Assembly (NCBI RefSeq): GCF_026341515.1
Contig: NZ_JAPEOK010000001.1
Span: forward strand, 7,502,001-7,566,000
From: Streptomyces sp. NBC_00878
GTDB taxonomy: Bacteria; Actinomycetota; Actinomycetes; Streptomycetales; Streptomycetaceae
Length of the DNA stretch: 64,000 nucleotides
Direction: 5' to 3'
Shown here: one piece after another, positions 16,056 to 25,472 of the stretch
Position numbering within the stretch: position 1 is the first letter of the stretch
Layout of the letters: each line of letters begins with the position of its first letter
Notes under the pieces: model-generated
Told to the model about the DNA's origin: nothing
What the model saw: the letters and a program-made list of their open reading frames with translations, nothing else
Databases searched by the model: none
Position numbers and translations under genes: made by a program

Positions 16056-17909
16056 ATGGGCGACGGGTCGCGCAACGGGGAACAGTGGGCCGTCCCCGGC
16101 TACACAGAGGACAAGGAGCTGGGCTCCGGAGCCAGCGGCCGGGTGGTCCTGGCCACGCACGACACGACCGGCACCCGGGTCGCGATCAAGTACCTCGGCG
16201 ACCAGCTCCGTGACGACACCGATTTCCGCGAGGGCTTCCGTGCCGAGGCCCGGCTGCTGGGTGAGCTCCGCTCTCCCCATGTCGTCGAGCTGTACGAGTA
16301 CGTCGAGAGCCCGCGCGGCGCCGCCATCGTCATGGAACTCGTGGACGGCGTACCGCTGCGCAAGTTGCTGCGGGAGCACGGTGCCACCACCCCCGAGGCG
16401 GCGCTCGTCGTGCTCAAGGGCTCGCTGCTCGGCCTCGCCGCCGCCCACGCCGTGGGGGTCGTGCACCGCGACTACAAGCCGGACAACGTCCTGGTCGCCG
16501 CCGACGGTGCCTCCAAGCTCGTGGACTTCGGTATCGCCGTGCCCAGCGGCGTGGCCGCCAATGCCTCGGGCACTCCGCTCTACATGGCGCCCGAGCAGTG
16601 GACCGGCGGCCGGGCGGCCCCGGCGACCGACGTGTACGCGGCGACCGCCACCTTCTTCGAGTGCCTGACCGGGACCAGACCGTACCCGGGGCAGACGCTG
16701 GCCGAGCTGGCGGTCCAGCACATCGAGGCACCGATCCCGGACGAGCAGGCTCCTGAGCCGGTGCGCCCGTTGATCCGCAGGGGTCTGGCCAAGACGCCGC
16801 AGGAGCGCCCGGAGAGCGCGGCGCTGTTCGTCGAGGAGCTCGAGTCCGTCGCCGGGGCGGCGTACGGCGAGGAGTGGGAAGAGCGCGGCCGGCGTGAACT
16901 CGCCGCGCTCGCCGCCCTGTTCTTCCTCTTCTTCCCGCTCGCGGACGGCACTGCCTCGGGTACGACGGCCCTGGCCACCACCACACTCGGGCGGGGTGGC
17001 CGGCGCTTGCCCGGCCGACGCGGGAAGGTGCTGGCCGGACTCGCGGTGGGGGCCGTGCTGGTGGTCGGCGGAGTCGCGGTGACGGCGGTCGCCACGGGTT
17101 CGGGTCCCGGGGACCGGACGACGACCGGGTCCGGAAACGGACCGGGCTCGGGCGGTACCGGCGACGCGACCGATGCGACCGGTACGGCCGGCTCCCCGGA
17201 CGAGGACCCCTCGGCCTCGGACGGTTCCGTGTCGCCCTCCGGGTCCGAGTCCGCCTCCGGGACCGATTCACCGTCCGCGTCGGCATCCGGGGAGGACGTC
17301 GCCTCGCCGGACGGGGGCGGGGGCTCCGGCGGGTCCGCGTCCGGTGCCACGGGCGGCACGACCGCGGGCGGATCGTCCGACGGTGGAGGAACGAGCACGA
17401 CGGGCGGCACGAGCACCACCGGCGGCACGGGGACCACCGGTGGAGATACGAGCACGACGGGTGGCGGCGCGACCACGACGGGCGGCACGGGGACCACCGG
17501 TGGAGGTACGACCACGACCGGCGGCGGCACCACCGGCGGCGACACCCCGGCACCGGCGCCGGTCCTCGACGTGACCTCCGTCCGGATCAACGCGGTGGGC
17601 CCGGTCCAGACGGCCTGCACCATCGTGGCCTCCGTCAGCGTGACCACCGACGGAGCCGCCGACGGCACGCTCTACCTCAGCTGGTACGTCAGTGACTCGC
17701 CGCGCGTCGCCGGAACCGTGGTGGCCACCGATCCGATCGCGCTGCCCAAGGGGAAGACGCAGATCGCGGGCCGCTACACCCACTCCTTCTCCATTCCGAC
17801 GCGCTCCGCCTACCTCGGCGTCAGGGTCACCACCGACCCGGCCGCCGACTTGGGCAACGGAGCCTTCCGGGCCACCACCGCACCCGCCGATTGCGACCCA
17901 CCCCGATGA
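16056..17909 (+). CDS. Membrane serine/threonine protein kinase with external C-terminal domain
   Basis: The 617-residue protein has a kinase domain at ~15-275 with Gly loop L-G-S-G-A-S-G-R-V, catalytic Lys45 (V-A-I-K), H-R-D at 138-140, D-F-G at 157-159 and A-P-E at 178-180. A juxtamembrane stretch, one membrane span (~325-347), a Ser/Thr/Gly-rich linker of about 160 residues and an external beta-type domain (~515-617) with a Cys near the start and one near the end follow. It is a PknB/AfsK-type Hanks kinase. The stop overlaps the next gene by four bases. The two flanking AfsR-like SARP regulators are obvious candidate substrates, by analogy with AfsK/AfsR. Confidence 0.95.
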   Translation: MGDGSRNGEQWAVPGYTEDKELGSGASGRVVLATHDTTGTRVAIKYLGDQLRDDTDFREGFRAEARLLGELRSPHVVELYEYVESPRGAAIVMELVDGVPLRKLLREHGATTPEAALVVLKGSLLGLAAAHAVGVVHRDYKPDNVLVAADGASKLVDFGIAVPSGVAANASGTPLYMAPEQWTGGRAAPATDVYAATATFFECLTGTRPYPGQTLAELAVQHIEAPIPDEQAPEPVRPLIRRGLAKTPQERPESAALFVEELESVAGAAYGEEWEERGRRELAALAALFFLFFPLADGTASGTTALATTTLGRGGRRLPGRRGKVLAGLAVGAVLVVGGVAVTAVATGSGPGDRTTTGSGNGPGSGGTGDATDATGTAGSPDEDPSASDGSVSPSGSESASGTDSPSASASGEDVASPDGGGGSGGSASGATGGTTAGGSSDGGGTSTTGGTSTTGGTGTTGGDTSTTGGGATTTGGTGTTGGGTTTTGGGTTGGDTPAPAPVLDVTSVRINAVGPVQTACTIVASVSVTTDGAADGTLYLSWYVSDSPRVAGTVVATDPIALPKGKTQIAGRYTHSFSIPTRSAYLGVRVTTDPAADLGNGAFRATTAPADCDPPR

Positions 17910-18640
17910 ACGCCCCCATCGAGGACCCCAGAGAGCGGTTCGCCCGTACCAACCCGGCGCTCGCGAAGCAGAACGGCGACCCGGTGACCGACCCCGCCGG
18001 ACCGGCGGACCTCGCCGCCACCCTCCCCCCGGCGGAACCGGCCGCCACGCTCCACCTCCCGGAGCCCGCGGCGGCCGAGGGGGCCGAGGGGGCCGGGGGG
18101 TCCGAGCGGTCCGAGGGGGAGACCCGTTTCGGCCCCGGCGTGCCCGGTGCCCGCGGTGGCACCGGTGACCGCGCGGCGGACGTCTGGCGAGGCATCGTCA
18201 CACCGGGAGCGCTGGGCGCGCCGGGGACACCCGCCCGCCGACGCCGGCGGCGTGGGCTCTGGCCCTTCTTGCTGGTGCTCGCCGTGGTCGTGGCCGTCGT
18301 CATCGGCATCCGCTTCTGGATGTCGGCCGAGCCACCGCTCGACGTGTCCGACGTCCTGGTCGAGACGCCCACGGTCGACCGCTGCGCGAAGACGGTCGTC
18401 ATCACGGGCGTCGTGAGCACCAACGGCAGCTCCGGCACCGTCGACTACCGCTGGAAGCGCAGCGACGGCACGACATCCGGCGTCCTCCACCAGCAGGTCG
18501 GCAAGAACGCCGGGCGTTTCGAGGCCGTACTGCGCTGGAGCTTCGACGGACGCGGCACGGTGAAGGCCACCGCCACCCTGGAAGTGCTGTCGCCGAACCC
18601 GAAGACGGCATCGGCCGACTTCACGTACGACTGTCCCTGA
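17906..18640 (+). CDS. Membrane partner protein with external domain like that of the kinase
   Basis: ATG 17906 overlaps the kinase stop, so the 244-residue protein is translationally coupled to it. It has a long acidic, Ala/Pro-rich cytoplasmic part (~1-115), a basic patch R-R-R-R-R-R-G, one membrane span (~122-143) and an external domain of ~100 residues. That domain resembles the kinase's external domain: both start L-D-V followed by Ser or Thr, have one early Cys, a shared V-x-T-x-G-x-x-G-T-x-x-Y-x-W-type stretch, and a C-terminal Cys. The two may pair or sense the same signal. No family name is known to me. Confidence 0.85.
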   Translation: MNAPIEDPRERFARTNPALAKQNGDPVTDPAGPADLAATLPPAEPAATLHLPEPAAAEGAEGAGGSERSEGETRFGPGVPGARGGTGDRAADVWRGIVTPGALGAPGTPARRRRRRGLWPFLLVLAVVVAVVIGIRFWMSAEPPLDVSDVLVETPTVDRCAKTVVITGVVSTNGSSGTVDYRWKRSDGTTSGVLHQQVGKNAGRFEAVLRWSFDGRGTVKATATLEVLSPNPKTASADFTYDCP

Positions 18641-18697
18641 CCCGGTCGCTGTCCCTGTCCCTGACCCGGTCCCGGTCCCGGTCCCGGTCCCTGACCC
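18640..18697. repeat. CCCGGT/CCCTGT simple repeat between convergent genes
   Basis: The space between the stops of the partner protein gene and the second SARP gene is made of CCCTGACCCGGT and CCCGGT units. It has no other feature. Confidence 0.75.
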
Positions 18698-21600
18698 TCA
18701 CCCCTGTTGCCGCGCGCCTTCCGCGAGACGCGTCGCCCCGCACTCCCGCGCGATGTGCCGTCCCCGGCTCAGGAAGGAGGCGGCCTCGTCGGCGGGGGCG
18801 TACTCGGCGAGCGCGTACAGGGCGCGGGCGTACTCCAGGCGCGCCGGACCGGTCGCCAGCAGGGCGACCGCCTCGCGGAGCCCGGGTTCGCCCGCGGCCC
18901 CGCGCAGTTCGCAGACGATCCGCAGCACTCGCCCCAGCGTGCTGGGCGCACCCCAGCCGCGGGCGACCGTCAGCTGCTCCTCGGCCAGCACCAGCGCATC
19001 GGCCCGCTTGCCCGCTCCCGCGAGCGCCCGCACCCGCAGCAGCGACCACGGCCACCACGCCGGGTTGGCCACGGCGGGCTGGAGGTGCCGTACGCCGTCG
19101 AGCGCGGCGAGCGCCTCCTCGTACCGTCCCTCCTCGATCAGCACCCGTGCCTCGCTCTCCCCGAGCAGCCGCTGACCCTCCGCGCCCCGGACCCAGCCGC
19201 GCATCCGCTCCAGGCAGGCGCGCGCCCCGGCGGTGTCGCCCAGGTCCAGCAGGACGGCGGTCAGGAAGGTGCGGCCCTGCGGCGCGCCCGGCGCCAGGCC
19301 CCAGATCTCCGACAGCTCGACCGCGTTCTCCAGTGACCGCCGTGCAGCGTCCAGATCTCCGTGGTTCCACTGGGCGAAGCCCCGCCACAGATGGGTCGCG
19401 AGCACGGAGAACAGCGAACCGCGCTCCTGGGCGCGGGCCAGTGCGGCGTCCCACAGCTCGCCGACCTCTTCGTCGGCGAGGTGCAGCACGATGGCGGCGG
19501 TGTACCAGAGCATCTCCTCCCCGGCGGCCTGGAGCACGCCGTCGGCGATGGCGAAGCGGGCGAGTGCCGCGGCCCGCGCGCGCTCGCTCCCGTCCGACGC
19601 CGCCTCCCGGGCGAGGTTGGCGGCGAGCATCCGGGCCCCGGGGCCCTCGCCCTCGACGACCGGGTCCTCGACGGTGCGCCACAGCCGCTGGTCCAGGCCG
19701 TGCATGAATCCGCTGATCCGCTCCAGCGCGAGCAGCCCCTGCCGTTCGTCGCGCAGCTCGGCGGGCAGCTCCGCCGCCGCCCGGCGGGCGAACTCCGTCG
19801 CCTGGCCGTGGCCGCTGGCGAAGACCAGGATCCGGGCGAGCAACAGCGCCGCGGCCGCCTTCCTGCCCGGGTCGGCGAGTGTTCCGTATGCCAGGCGCAG
19901 ATGCTCCACGGCGGCGGGGCCGTTGCCGAGCGTCTCGGCCCGCCCGAGTTCGAGCAGCACGTCGGGACGGCACTCGGGGGGCGGCGGTTCGTCGAGCGCG
20001 CGGGTGAGATACGTCGCCGCGGCGTCGGGAGCGGCCCGGCCGACGGCCTCCCGGGCCGCCGCGCGGAGCAGATCCACCACACCCGGATCGCCCCGGTGCG
20101 GAGCGAGGAGCAACTGGGCCGCCGTACGCTCGGCCGGAGCGCCGGCGGCGGACAGTGCGCGCGCCGCCCGCTCATGGCGCAACTGCCGCTCTCCAGGAGG
20201 CAGTTCGCGATAGACGGCCTCTCCTACGAGGGGGTGTACGAAGCCGTAGGGGTGGCCCTCGCGCAGGATCTCGGCCCGTACCAGCGGCACGATCGCCCGA
20301 GCGGTCTGAGCCTCCGGCCGCTCCATGAGCGCCGCCACCTCCGAGAGCGTCGCCGCCCCGTCCCCGAGTACGGCGACGGCCTGGGCCGCGGTCCTCGCCT
20401 GCTCGGGCAGCCGGGCGAGCCGCCCCAGCACGAGTCCGGACACCGCCTGCGATCCGGTCTCCGTGACCGCCGCGCTCTGGGCGGCGCCGGGCCGTATCCC
20501 GCGCACGTGCAGCGCCCGCAGCAACTGCCGCAGCAGCAGCGGATTCCCGGCCGTGGCGCGATGGCAGGAGGCCGTGAACTCCCCGTGCGGTTCTTCGCCG
20601 AGAGTCTGCCGTACGAGATCGGCGACTCCGGTCGCCGTCAGTGGCGTGGGCGTGATCCGCACCACCGAGGGGCCTCTCGTCAGAGTCCCCGGCAACTCCC
20701 CGCCCTGCGGCGGCTCCCCGGTCCGCAGCGTCAGGGCGATGAGCACCGGGAGCCCCTCCAGGCACTCCGGCAGATGAGCCAGGAACCGCACCGAGCCGCT
20801 GTCGCACCACTGCACGTCGTCCACGGCCAGCACCAGCGGCCCCCTGGCCGCCACCAGCCTCCGGGCCAGCTGGTACAGCCCGTTCAGCACCGCGAAGCTC
20901 GCCGGCGGCCGCCCTCGCACCGCACCGAACACCGCCCCCGCCGCGACGGCGGCACCCGCGACGAGCGACACCCGGCCTCCGGGAACGTTCGCGCCGTGCG
21001 GCTCGTCGCCCACTACCCGTTCCGTCCCGTCGTCGTCCACCACCCGTTCCGTACGTTCCGTACCGTCGTTGTCCACCACCCGTTCGAACAACTGCCGAAC
21101 CGTCCCGAACCCGTAGTCCTTCTCCCGCTGGCTCCCCCTGGCGGTCAGGGTCAGGATTCCTTCCTCGGCCGCCAGTCCGGCCACCTCGCTCAGCAGGCGG
21201 CTCTTGCCGATGCCGGCCGGACCCTCGATGAGCACCACACGAGGCTCGCCGTCCAGGGCCGAGCGCAGACAGCGGCGGAGCTCGGCGAGTTGGGGTGCGC
21301 GGTCCACGAGCAGGTCGGTGCGCACGGGGAGACGGGGCACCTGTCCCGCCGGGGCTGCTGCTGGCGCGGTCGGTCCCGCCGGGCCTGCTCCGGGCGCGGC
21401 GGACGTCCCATCCGACCCGCGAACGAGGTCCGCCGTCCGTCGGTCAGGAGCGTCGAGGGCGGGGGACTGGTTCAGGATCTCGGACTCCAGGGCACGCAGG
21501 GCCTGTCCCCCCGGGTGTCCCCCCGGCGTGCCGGGTCGGGCGGGCAGGATCTGTCTCGCCCGGCGGAGCGCGTCGAGGGCGTCGGCCTGGCGGTGGGCGC

Positions 21601-22252
21601 GGTAGAGGGCGAGAGCCAGGAGGCGCCAGCGTTCTTCCCGGAGAGGATCCTGGGAGACCAGGGATTCGAGTTCGGGGACGAGGACGGTGTCCTCGCCTCG
21701 GGCGAGGCGGGCGGCGAGCAGTCGTTCGCATGCCAGTTCGCGGAGTCCGGCGAGGCGGGCCGCCTCCTGGCGGGCCCAGGGCTCGGCGGCGTACTCGGCG
21801 TAGGCGGGGCCGCCGCGCCACAGACCGAGTCCCGTCTCCAGGACGGACACGGCCTCGGACGGCCGGTCCTCGTCGGCGTGCGTGGTGGCGGACCGCAGGG
21901 CCTGCTCGAACCGCCATGCGTCCACCGCGTCGGCCGGCAGCCGCAGCGCGTACCCCGCACCGTCGCTGACGATGATGCCGCCGCGCGTCCTCGCCTCCCG
22001 CTCCGGTTCCAGACTGCGCCGCAGATGAGAGACATGGGCCTGCAACGAAGCGGCGGCGCTCGGCGGGGGAGTGCCGCCCCAGACCTCTTCGATCAACCGG
22101 TCCCGGGCGACGACCGAGCCCCGGGCGACGATCAGCAGGGCGAGTACCGCCCGCTGCCGTCGCCCGCCCAGCTCCAGAGGCTGTGCCCGGAAGGCGGCCC
22201 CTACCTCGCCGAGCACCGTCATGCGCAGTTCCTGAAGTGACACACAGCGCAT
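18698..22252 (-). CDS. Second AfsR-like SARP regulator, paralogue of the first
   Basis: The 1184-residue protein has the same order: winged helix (~8-90), activation domain (~100-250), ATPase from ~315, helical repeats to the end. Here the Walker A motif is standard (G-P-A-G-I-G-K-S) and Walker B is V-L-A-V-D-D-V-Q-W. ATG 22252 lacks a clear ribosome-binding site; ATG 22222 has AGGAA and may be used, but that would trim the first strand of the DNA-binding domain. The two regulators share C-terminal phrases such as V-R-H-L-Q-P-A-V and L-D-L-G-D-T-A-G-A-R, so they arose by duplication. It lies downstream of the dienelactone-hydrolase-like gene on the same strand. Confidence 0.93.
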   Translation of the reverse strand: MRCVSLQELRMTVLGEVGAAFRAQPLELGGRRQRAVLALLIVARGSVVARDRLIEEVWGGTPPPSAAASLQAHVSHLRRSLEPEREARTRGGIIVSDGAGYALRLPADAVDAWRFEQALRSATTHADEDRPSEAVSVLETGLGLWRGGPAYAEYAAEPWARQEAARLAGLRELACERLLAARLARGEDTVLVPELESLVSQDPLREERWRLLALALYRAHRQADALDALRRARQILPARPGTPGGHPGGQALRALESEILNQSPALDAPDRRTADLVRGSDGTSAAPGAGPAGPTAPAAAPAGQVPRLPVRTDLLVDRAPQLAELRRCLRSALDGEPRVVLIEGPAGIGKSRLLSEVAGLAAEEGILTLTARGSQREKDYGFGTVRQLFERVVDNDGTERTERVVDDDGTERVVGDEPHGANVPGGRVSLVAGAAVAAGAVFGAVRGRPPASFAVLNGLYQLARRLVAARGPLVLAVDDVQWCDSGSVRFLAHLPECLEGLPVLIALTLRTGEPPQGGELPGTLTRGPSVVRITPTPLTATGVADLVRQTLGEEPHGEFTASCHRATAGNPLLLRQLLRALHVRGIRPGAAQSAAVTETGSQAVSGLVLGRLARLPEQARTAAQAVAVLGDGAATLSEVAALMERPEAQTARAIVPLVRAEILREGHPYGFVHPLVGEAVYRELPPGERQLRHERAARALSAAGAPAERTAAQLLLAPHRGDPGVVDLLRAAAREAVGRAAPDAAATYLTRALDEPPPPECRPDVLLELGRAETLGNGPAAVEHLRLAYGTLADPGRKAAAALLLARILVFASGHGQATEFARRAAAELPAELRDERQGLLALERISGFMHGLDQRLWRTVEDPVVEGEGPGARMLAANLAREAASDGSERARAAALARFAIADGVLQAAGEEMLWYTAAIVLHLADEEVGELWDAALARAQERGSLFSVLATHLWRGFAQWNHGDLDAARRSLENAVELSEIWGLAPGAPQGRTFLTAVLLDLGDTAGARACLERMRGWVRGAEGQRLLGESEARVLIEEGRYEEALAALDGVRHLQPAVANPAWWPWSLLRVRALAGAGKRADALVLAEEQLTVARGWGAPSTLGRVLRIVCELRGAAGEPGLREAVALLATGPARLEYARALYALAEYAPADEAASFLSRGRHIARECGATRLAEGARQQG

Positions 22253-22318
22253 CAAATCAGACCATCGGCTTGCCGCACAGGGATGTGGTGTAGTGCATGG
22301 ATTTGCGCGGAGATGTGA

Positions 22319-23128
22319 TCATGGCCGGCCGGCCGGTCGGGTCGGTCGGGTCGGTCCGTCGGCCAGCCGGCATGGGCTGCCAAGATCTTCAAGGAATCGA
22401 TGATCCTCCGTCACGGGCAGGCACTCGGCGAGCAGGTCGACGACGTCGCGCCAGGCTCGCTGCGCGTGCTGCGGGTGGTAGCCGACGCCGGGGACCGTGG
22501 GGTGGTCGACCGGCGGATGGTGGAAGGCGTGCAAGGCGCCGCCGTAGACCGCGAGGCGCCAGTCGACGCCCGCGGCCTGCATCTCAGCGGTGAACGCGTT
22601 CCGTTGTGCGGGCGGCATGATCGGGTCTTCCGACCCGACCCCGGCCCACACCGGGCAGCGAATGCGCGCCGCCTCGCCCGGTCGGCCCGTGGTCAGTGCG
22701 TTGACTGTGCCGATCGCGCGCAGGTTGACGCCGTCGCGCCCGAGTTCCAGCCCGACGGCGCCCCCGGTGCCGTAGCCGACGGCGGCGATCCGGTCGGGGT
22801 CGGTCCGCGGTTCGGTGCGCAACACGTCGAGCGCTGCATGGCCGATGCTCCGCATCCGGTCGGGATCAGCGAGCAGTGGCATGCAACGGGCCAGCATCTC
22901 CTCGGGGTCGCTCAAATAGCGCCCGCCGTGAAGGTCGAAGGCCAGCGCTATGTATCCCAGCTCGGCGAGAGCATCGGCCCGGCGGCGCTCGACGTCGCTG
23001 AGCCCCGTGCCCTCTGGTCCGAGCAGCACTGCGGGCCGGCGGTCGACACCGGCCGGGAGCGCGAGGTGCCCGATCATCGTCAGACCGTCGGCCGGGTACT
23101 CGACCGTACGCGTCGTAATCGTCGTCAT
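22319..23128 (-). CDS. Dienelactone-hydrolase-like alpha/beta hydrolase lacking the nucleophile
   Basis: The 269-residue protein shows the DLH fold: G-Y-I-A-L-A-F-D-L-H-G-G, then A-A-V-G-Y-G-T-G-G at ~115-123, acid D168 in G-S-E-D-P-I and histidines at 200-204 (L-H-A-F-H-H-P). In the family the nucleophile elbow is G-Y-C-x-G-G or carries Ser; here that position is Gly120. The protein may be a non-catalytic homologue, or may use Thr121 in some way. A Pro/Thr-rich tail ends it. It is followed on the same strand by the second SARP gene after 66 bases. Confidence 0.8.
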   Translation of the reverse strand: MTTITTRTVEYPADGLTMIGHLALPAGVDRRPAVLLGPEGTGLSDVERRRADALAELGYIALAFDLHGGRYLSDPEEMLARCMPLLADPDRMRSIGHAALDVLRTEPRTDPDRIAAVGYGTGGAVGLELGRDGVNLRAIGTVNALTTGRPGEAARIRCPVWAGVGSEDPIMPPAQRNAFTAEMQAAGVDWRLAVYGGALHAFHHPPVDHPTVPGVGYHPQHAQRAWRDVVDLLAECLPVTEDHRFLEDLGSPCRLADGPTRPTRPAGRP

Positions 23129-23966
23129 GAGACTGGACTGTAGTGATCGTCGAGCCCGGTCCGGCCGCTGTTCTGCCGCTGGCAGAGCAGCGCGGACATC
23201 CCCCCGGAATACGTCGAGGGCTCACAAGAACCGTCACAAACCTCGTCCCCACGGCAGCTATCCATCCCGTTGCCCCTTTGACCCGTATCTCGGTCAGGCC
23301 TCTCACCGGTTTGAAGATGGGTTCTGAGAGGACCCCAGGTCCTGCCCGGCAAGGCGCGGGCGGCGTCCGGGAGGCGGCGGTCGGGGGAGCGGGCGTCGTA
23401 GGCCCTCAGGGTGGTGACGGACCGTTCCGTGCCCGTGTGGCGGCGTTCGGGTCGGCTCGGGCGGGGCAAGTCACAGCACACCGCCCGGAAGGGCGGGCAG
23501 CGCCGGAGCGAGCCAGCGCGTGGCGGCATGGGGCAGGGGAGAGGGCGGCGCTGATCGGGCGGTCCCGATGCTCTCCCGCCCTCGACACGGGTGGGCGGTG
23601 GCCTGCCGGCCCGCGTGACCGGCCCGCCGCACCTGCCCACCGACGCGGTCAGCGATTCGACTGCGTCGTCACGCCGGTGACGTGAGCTCCGCCTCTGGCA
23701 ACGGACCGGCGCCGGCCGGACGGCGGCATCGGTGAGTGCCATGCGCGGCTGACTGTCACCGACTGCGGTCGCTGATCGCAGGTGAAACACCGTCAGCTGG
23801 GCAGTCGTCCCGTACGCACAGTTCCGTGCACGCGGGAGAGTGTTGCCACGCGACCGTGAATCGCTCCCCGGACCTCCATCAAACCTCGCGTCGACCCCGC
23901 CGTGAGCGGGACAGGCCCGGCCGTCACTCAGTGACCGCCGGGCTCCAGAGCTATCAAAGGATATTG
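23129..23966. other. 838-bp interval without a recognised gene
   Basis: Open frames on both strands have poor third-position bias and no family signature. A small hairpin AGGACC-CCA-GGTCCT lies near 23330. The left end must hold the promoter of the hydrolase gene and the right end that of the next gene. Nothing else is evident. Confidence 0.5.
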
Positions 23967-24782
23967 ATGGAGAATCACAGAGAAGAAAGAGAAGAAAGAG
24001 AAGAAGAGGAACGGGCGCCGAAGCGCAAGGTGCTCGACCTGACTGTCGTCCAGGTAGTGGCGAGCGCACTCGCGACTGTGGTGGGCGCGGTGCTGGCGTC
24101 TCTGCTGGGGGTGACCGGGACGATCATCGGCGCCGCCGTGGTCAGTACCAGCGCGACCACTGGCGCAGCGGTTTTCTCGCATGCTTTCCGACGGACGGGT
24201 GAGGGGATCCGTGGCCGGGTGCCGCCGGTAGGAGTGCCGAGGACGCCGGGCGAGGACCGGGCGGAACACCGCGCGGACGCCCGGGCGGTGTTCCGTTTAC
24301 CTGCGGACGCTTCGGCTGCCGACGCGGCACCGTCCATCGCGCCTTCCGAAGGTGAGTCGGTCACCACCTACCGGGGTGGCTCGGTCCGGAAGTCCATGGG
24401 CTGGAAGAAGTACGCACTGGCCACGGGCCTGGTGTTCGCCCTGGCGATGGTCACGGTGACCGCGGTCGAGCTGATCATGGGCAAGCCGGTGGCGGCCGTC
24501 GTCAAGAATGAGCCGGGCAGGGGAACCTCGGTGGGCGGCGGCACGGCCGGTACCCCCGGTCCCGCCGACAGCCGCACACCCACCCCGGGTACGTCCAGTG
24601 GCGCGGCGCCGCAGACGAGCGTCTCCGCCTCGCTGGATGAGAGCGCGGCGCCGCAGACCAGCGCTGGCCCCAGCTCCCGCTCCAGCTCCAGTCCCAGCGC
24701 CAGTTCCAGGCCTTCGGCGTCGTCCGCGCCGTCCAGCGGCGGTGCCGTGAGCAGTCCCGATGCCACCGCTGATGAGCGATGA
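23967..24782 (+). CDS. Membrane protein with coiled N-terminus and Ser/Pro-rich tail
   Basis: ATG 23967 has AAAGGA five bases upstream. The 271-residue product starts with a very charged Glu/Arg stretch, has a long hydrophobic region at ~28-60 (one or two passes), a basic cytoplasmic loop, a second span at ~150-172, then an external tail rich in Ser, Pro, Thr and Ala. It resembles anonymous Streptomyces membrane proteins; no enzyme motif is visible. It is followed by a strong terminator. Confidence 0.8.
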   Translation: MENHREEREEREEEERAPKRKVLDLTVVQVVASALATVVGAVLASLLGVTGTIIGAAVVSTSATTGAAVFSHAFRRTGEGIRGRVPPVGVPRTPGEDRAEHRADARAVFRLPADASAADAAPSIAPSEGESVTTYRGGSVRKSMGWKKYALATGLVFALAMVTVTAVELIMGKPVAAVVKNEPGRGTSVGGGTAGTPGPADSRTPTPGTSSGAAPQTSVSASLDESAAPQTSAGPSSRSSSSPSASSRPSASSAPSSGGAVSSPDATADER

Positions 24783-25196
24783 CGAATTGGTCCCGGCCTC
24801 GATGGGTTGTCGTGCTGACGGTCGCGACAACGACTCCGGCGTATACACGCCGGAGTCGCCCTTCCGGGCGGTTGCACGTGAGCGTGAACCAACCCACATT
24901 CGATGTTACTCCGGTCAGTACGGCTCGGTCATGATCGTGCGTCGCATTAACCCGTACTTGGCGAAATCCGGCTCGCCAGGTGTTTCTATGTATTTCACGA
25001 TTCGCTCGCTGATTCCGGCGATGTAATTCGAATGAATCGAAACCGGATTCCTGTGTTGCGTAAGACGTCAGCGGCGGAAACAGGGAATTCTGTGGGACCG
25101 AGAAGTCAAGCAGAGGCCAACCCCTCACAGGAGTTGGCCCCTCGATGACGCTGAATATCCCTGTCGCGCCGTACCGCGATGCCGCCGGACAGTCGC
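24783..25196. other. Gene-poor interval with terminator
   Basis: Apart from the hairpin at 24831-24858, the stretch is comparatively AT-rich (notably 24900-25060) and has no supported gene. The frame that overlaps the upstream stop runs through the terminator and was not accepted. Confidence 0.55.
24831..24858 (+). terminator. Strong hairpin terminator
   Basis: CGACTCCGGCGT pairs exactly with ACGCCGGAGTCG (12 bp) around the loop ATAC, 48 bases after the membrane protein stop. Confidence 0.85.
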
Positions 25197-25472
25197 TTAC
25201 CCGCGCGGCAGGTGCTGCGTGATCTCCCCGTAGTGCCTCAGTGCGAGTAGGAGTTCCTCTGTCTGTGTTCCGGTGTCCGGGTCCTGCCGGCTGCCGAGGG
25301 CCTTTTGGAGACGCAATGCAGATGCGGTGGGACGCGCCTGCGGGGTGCGCTGCATCGCGATCGCAGGGCTCGCGGTCGCAGGGCTCGTGGTCGCAGGGCT
25401 CGTGGTCGCAGGGCTCGCGATCGCAGGGCTCCCGGCCTGGGGCTGCCGTGCGGGTTCGGCGTCGTGTGCCAT
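25197..25472 (-). CDS. Small Ala/Ser/Pro-repeat protein
   Basis: ATG 25472 has a strong GGGGAAGGAG site and overlaps the stop of the preceding small gene (TGATG). The 91-residue product carries an S-P-A-T-T repeat encoded by a 15-base unit and ends in a helical segment (E-E-L-L-L-A-L-R-H-Y-G-E-I). The function is unknown. Confidence 0.7.
   Translation of the reverse strand: MAHDAEPARQPQAGSPAIASPATTSPATTSPATASPAIAMQRTPQARPTASALRLQKALGSRQDPDTGTQTEELLLALRHYGEITQHLPRG

Noticed and set aside
19361..22240. A 959-residue open frame antisense to the second SARP gene
   Set aside because: It is low-complexity Arg/Gly-rich translation with no family signature, while the opposite strand has a full SARP protein.
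23143..23685. A 180-residue plus-strand frame in the interval before the membrane protein
   Set aside because: No ribosome-binding site, no domain and poor codon bias.
24772..25026. Small frame starting at the stop of the membrane protein gene
   Set aside because: It runs through a strong terminator hairpin and its third-position bias collapses in the AT-rich half.
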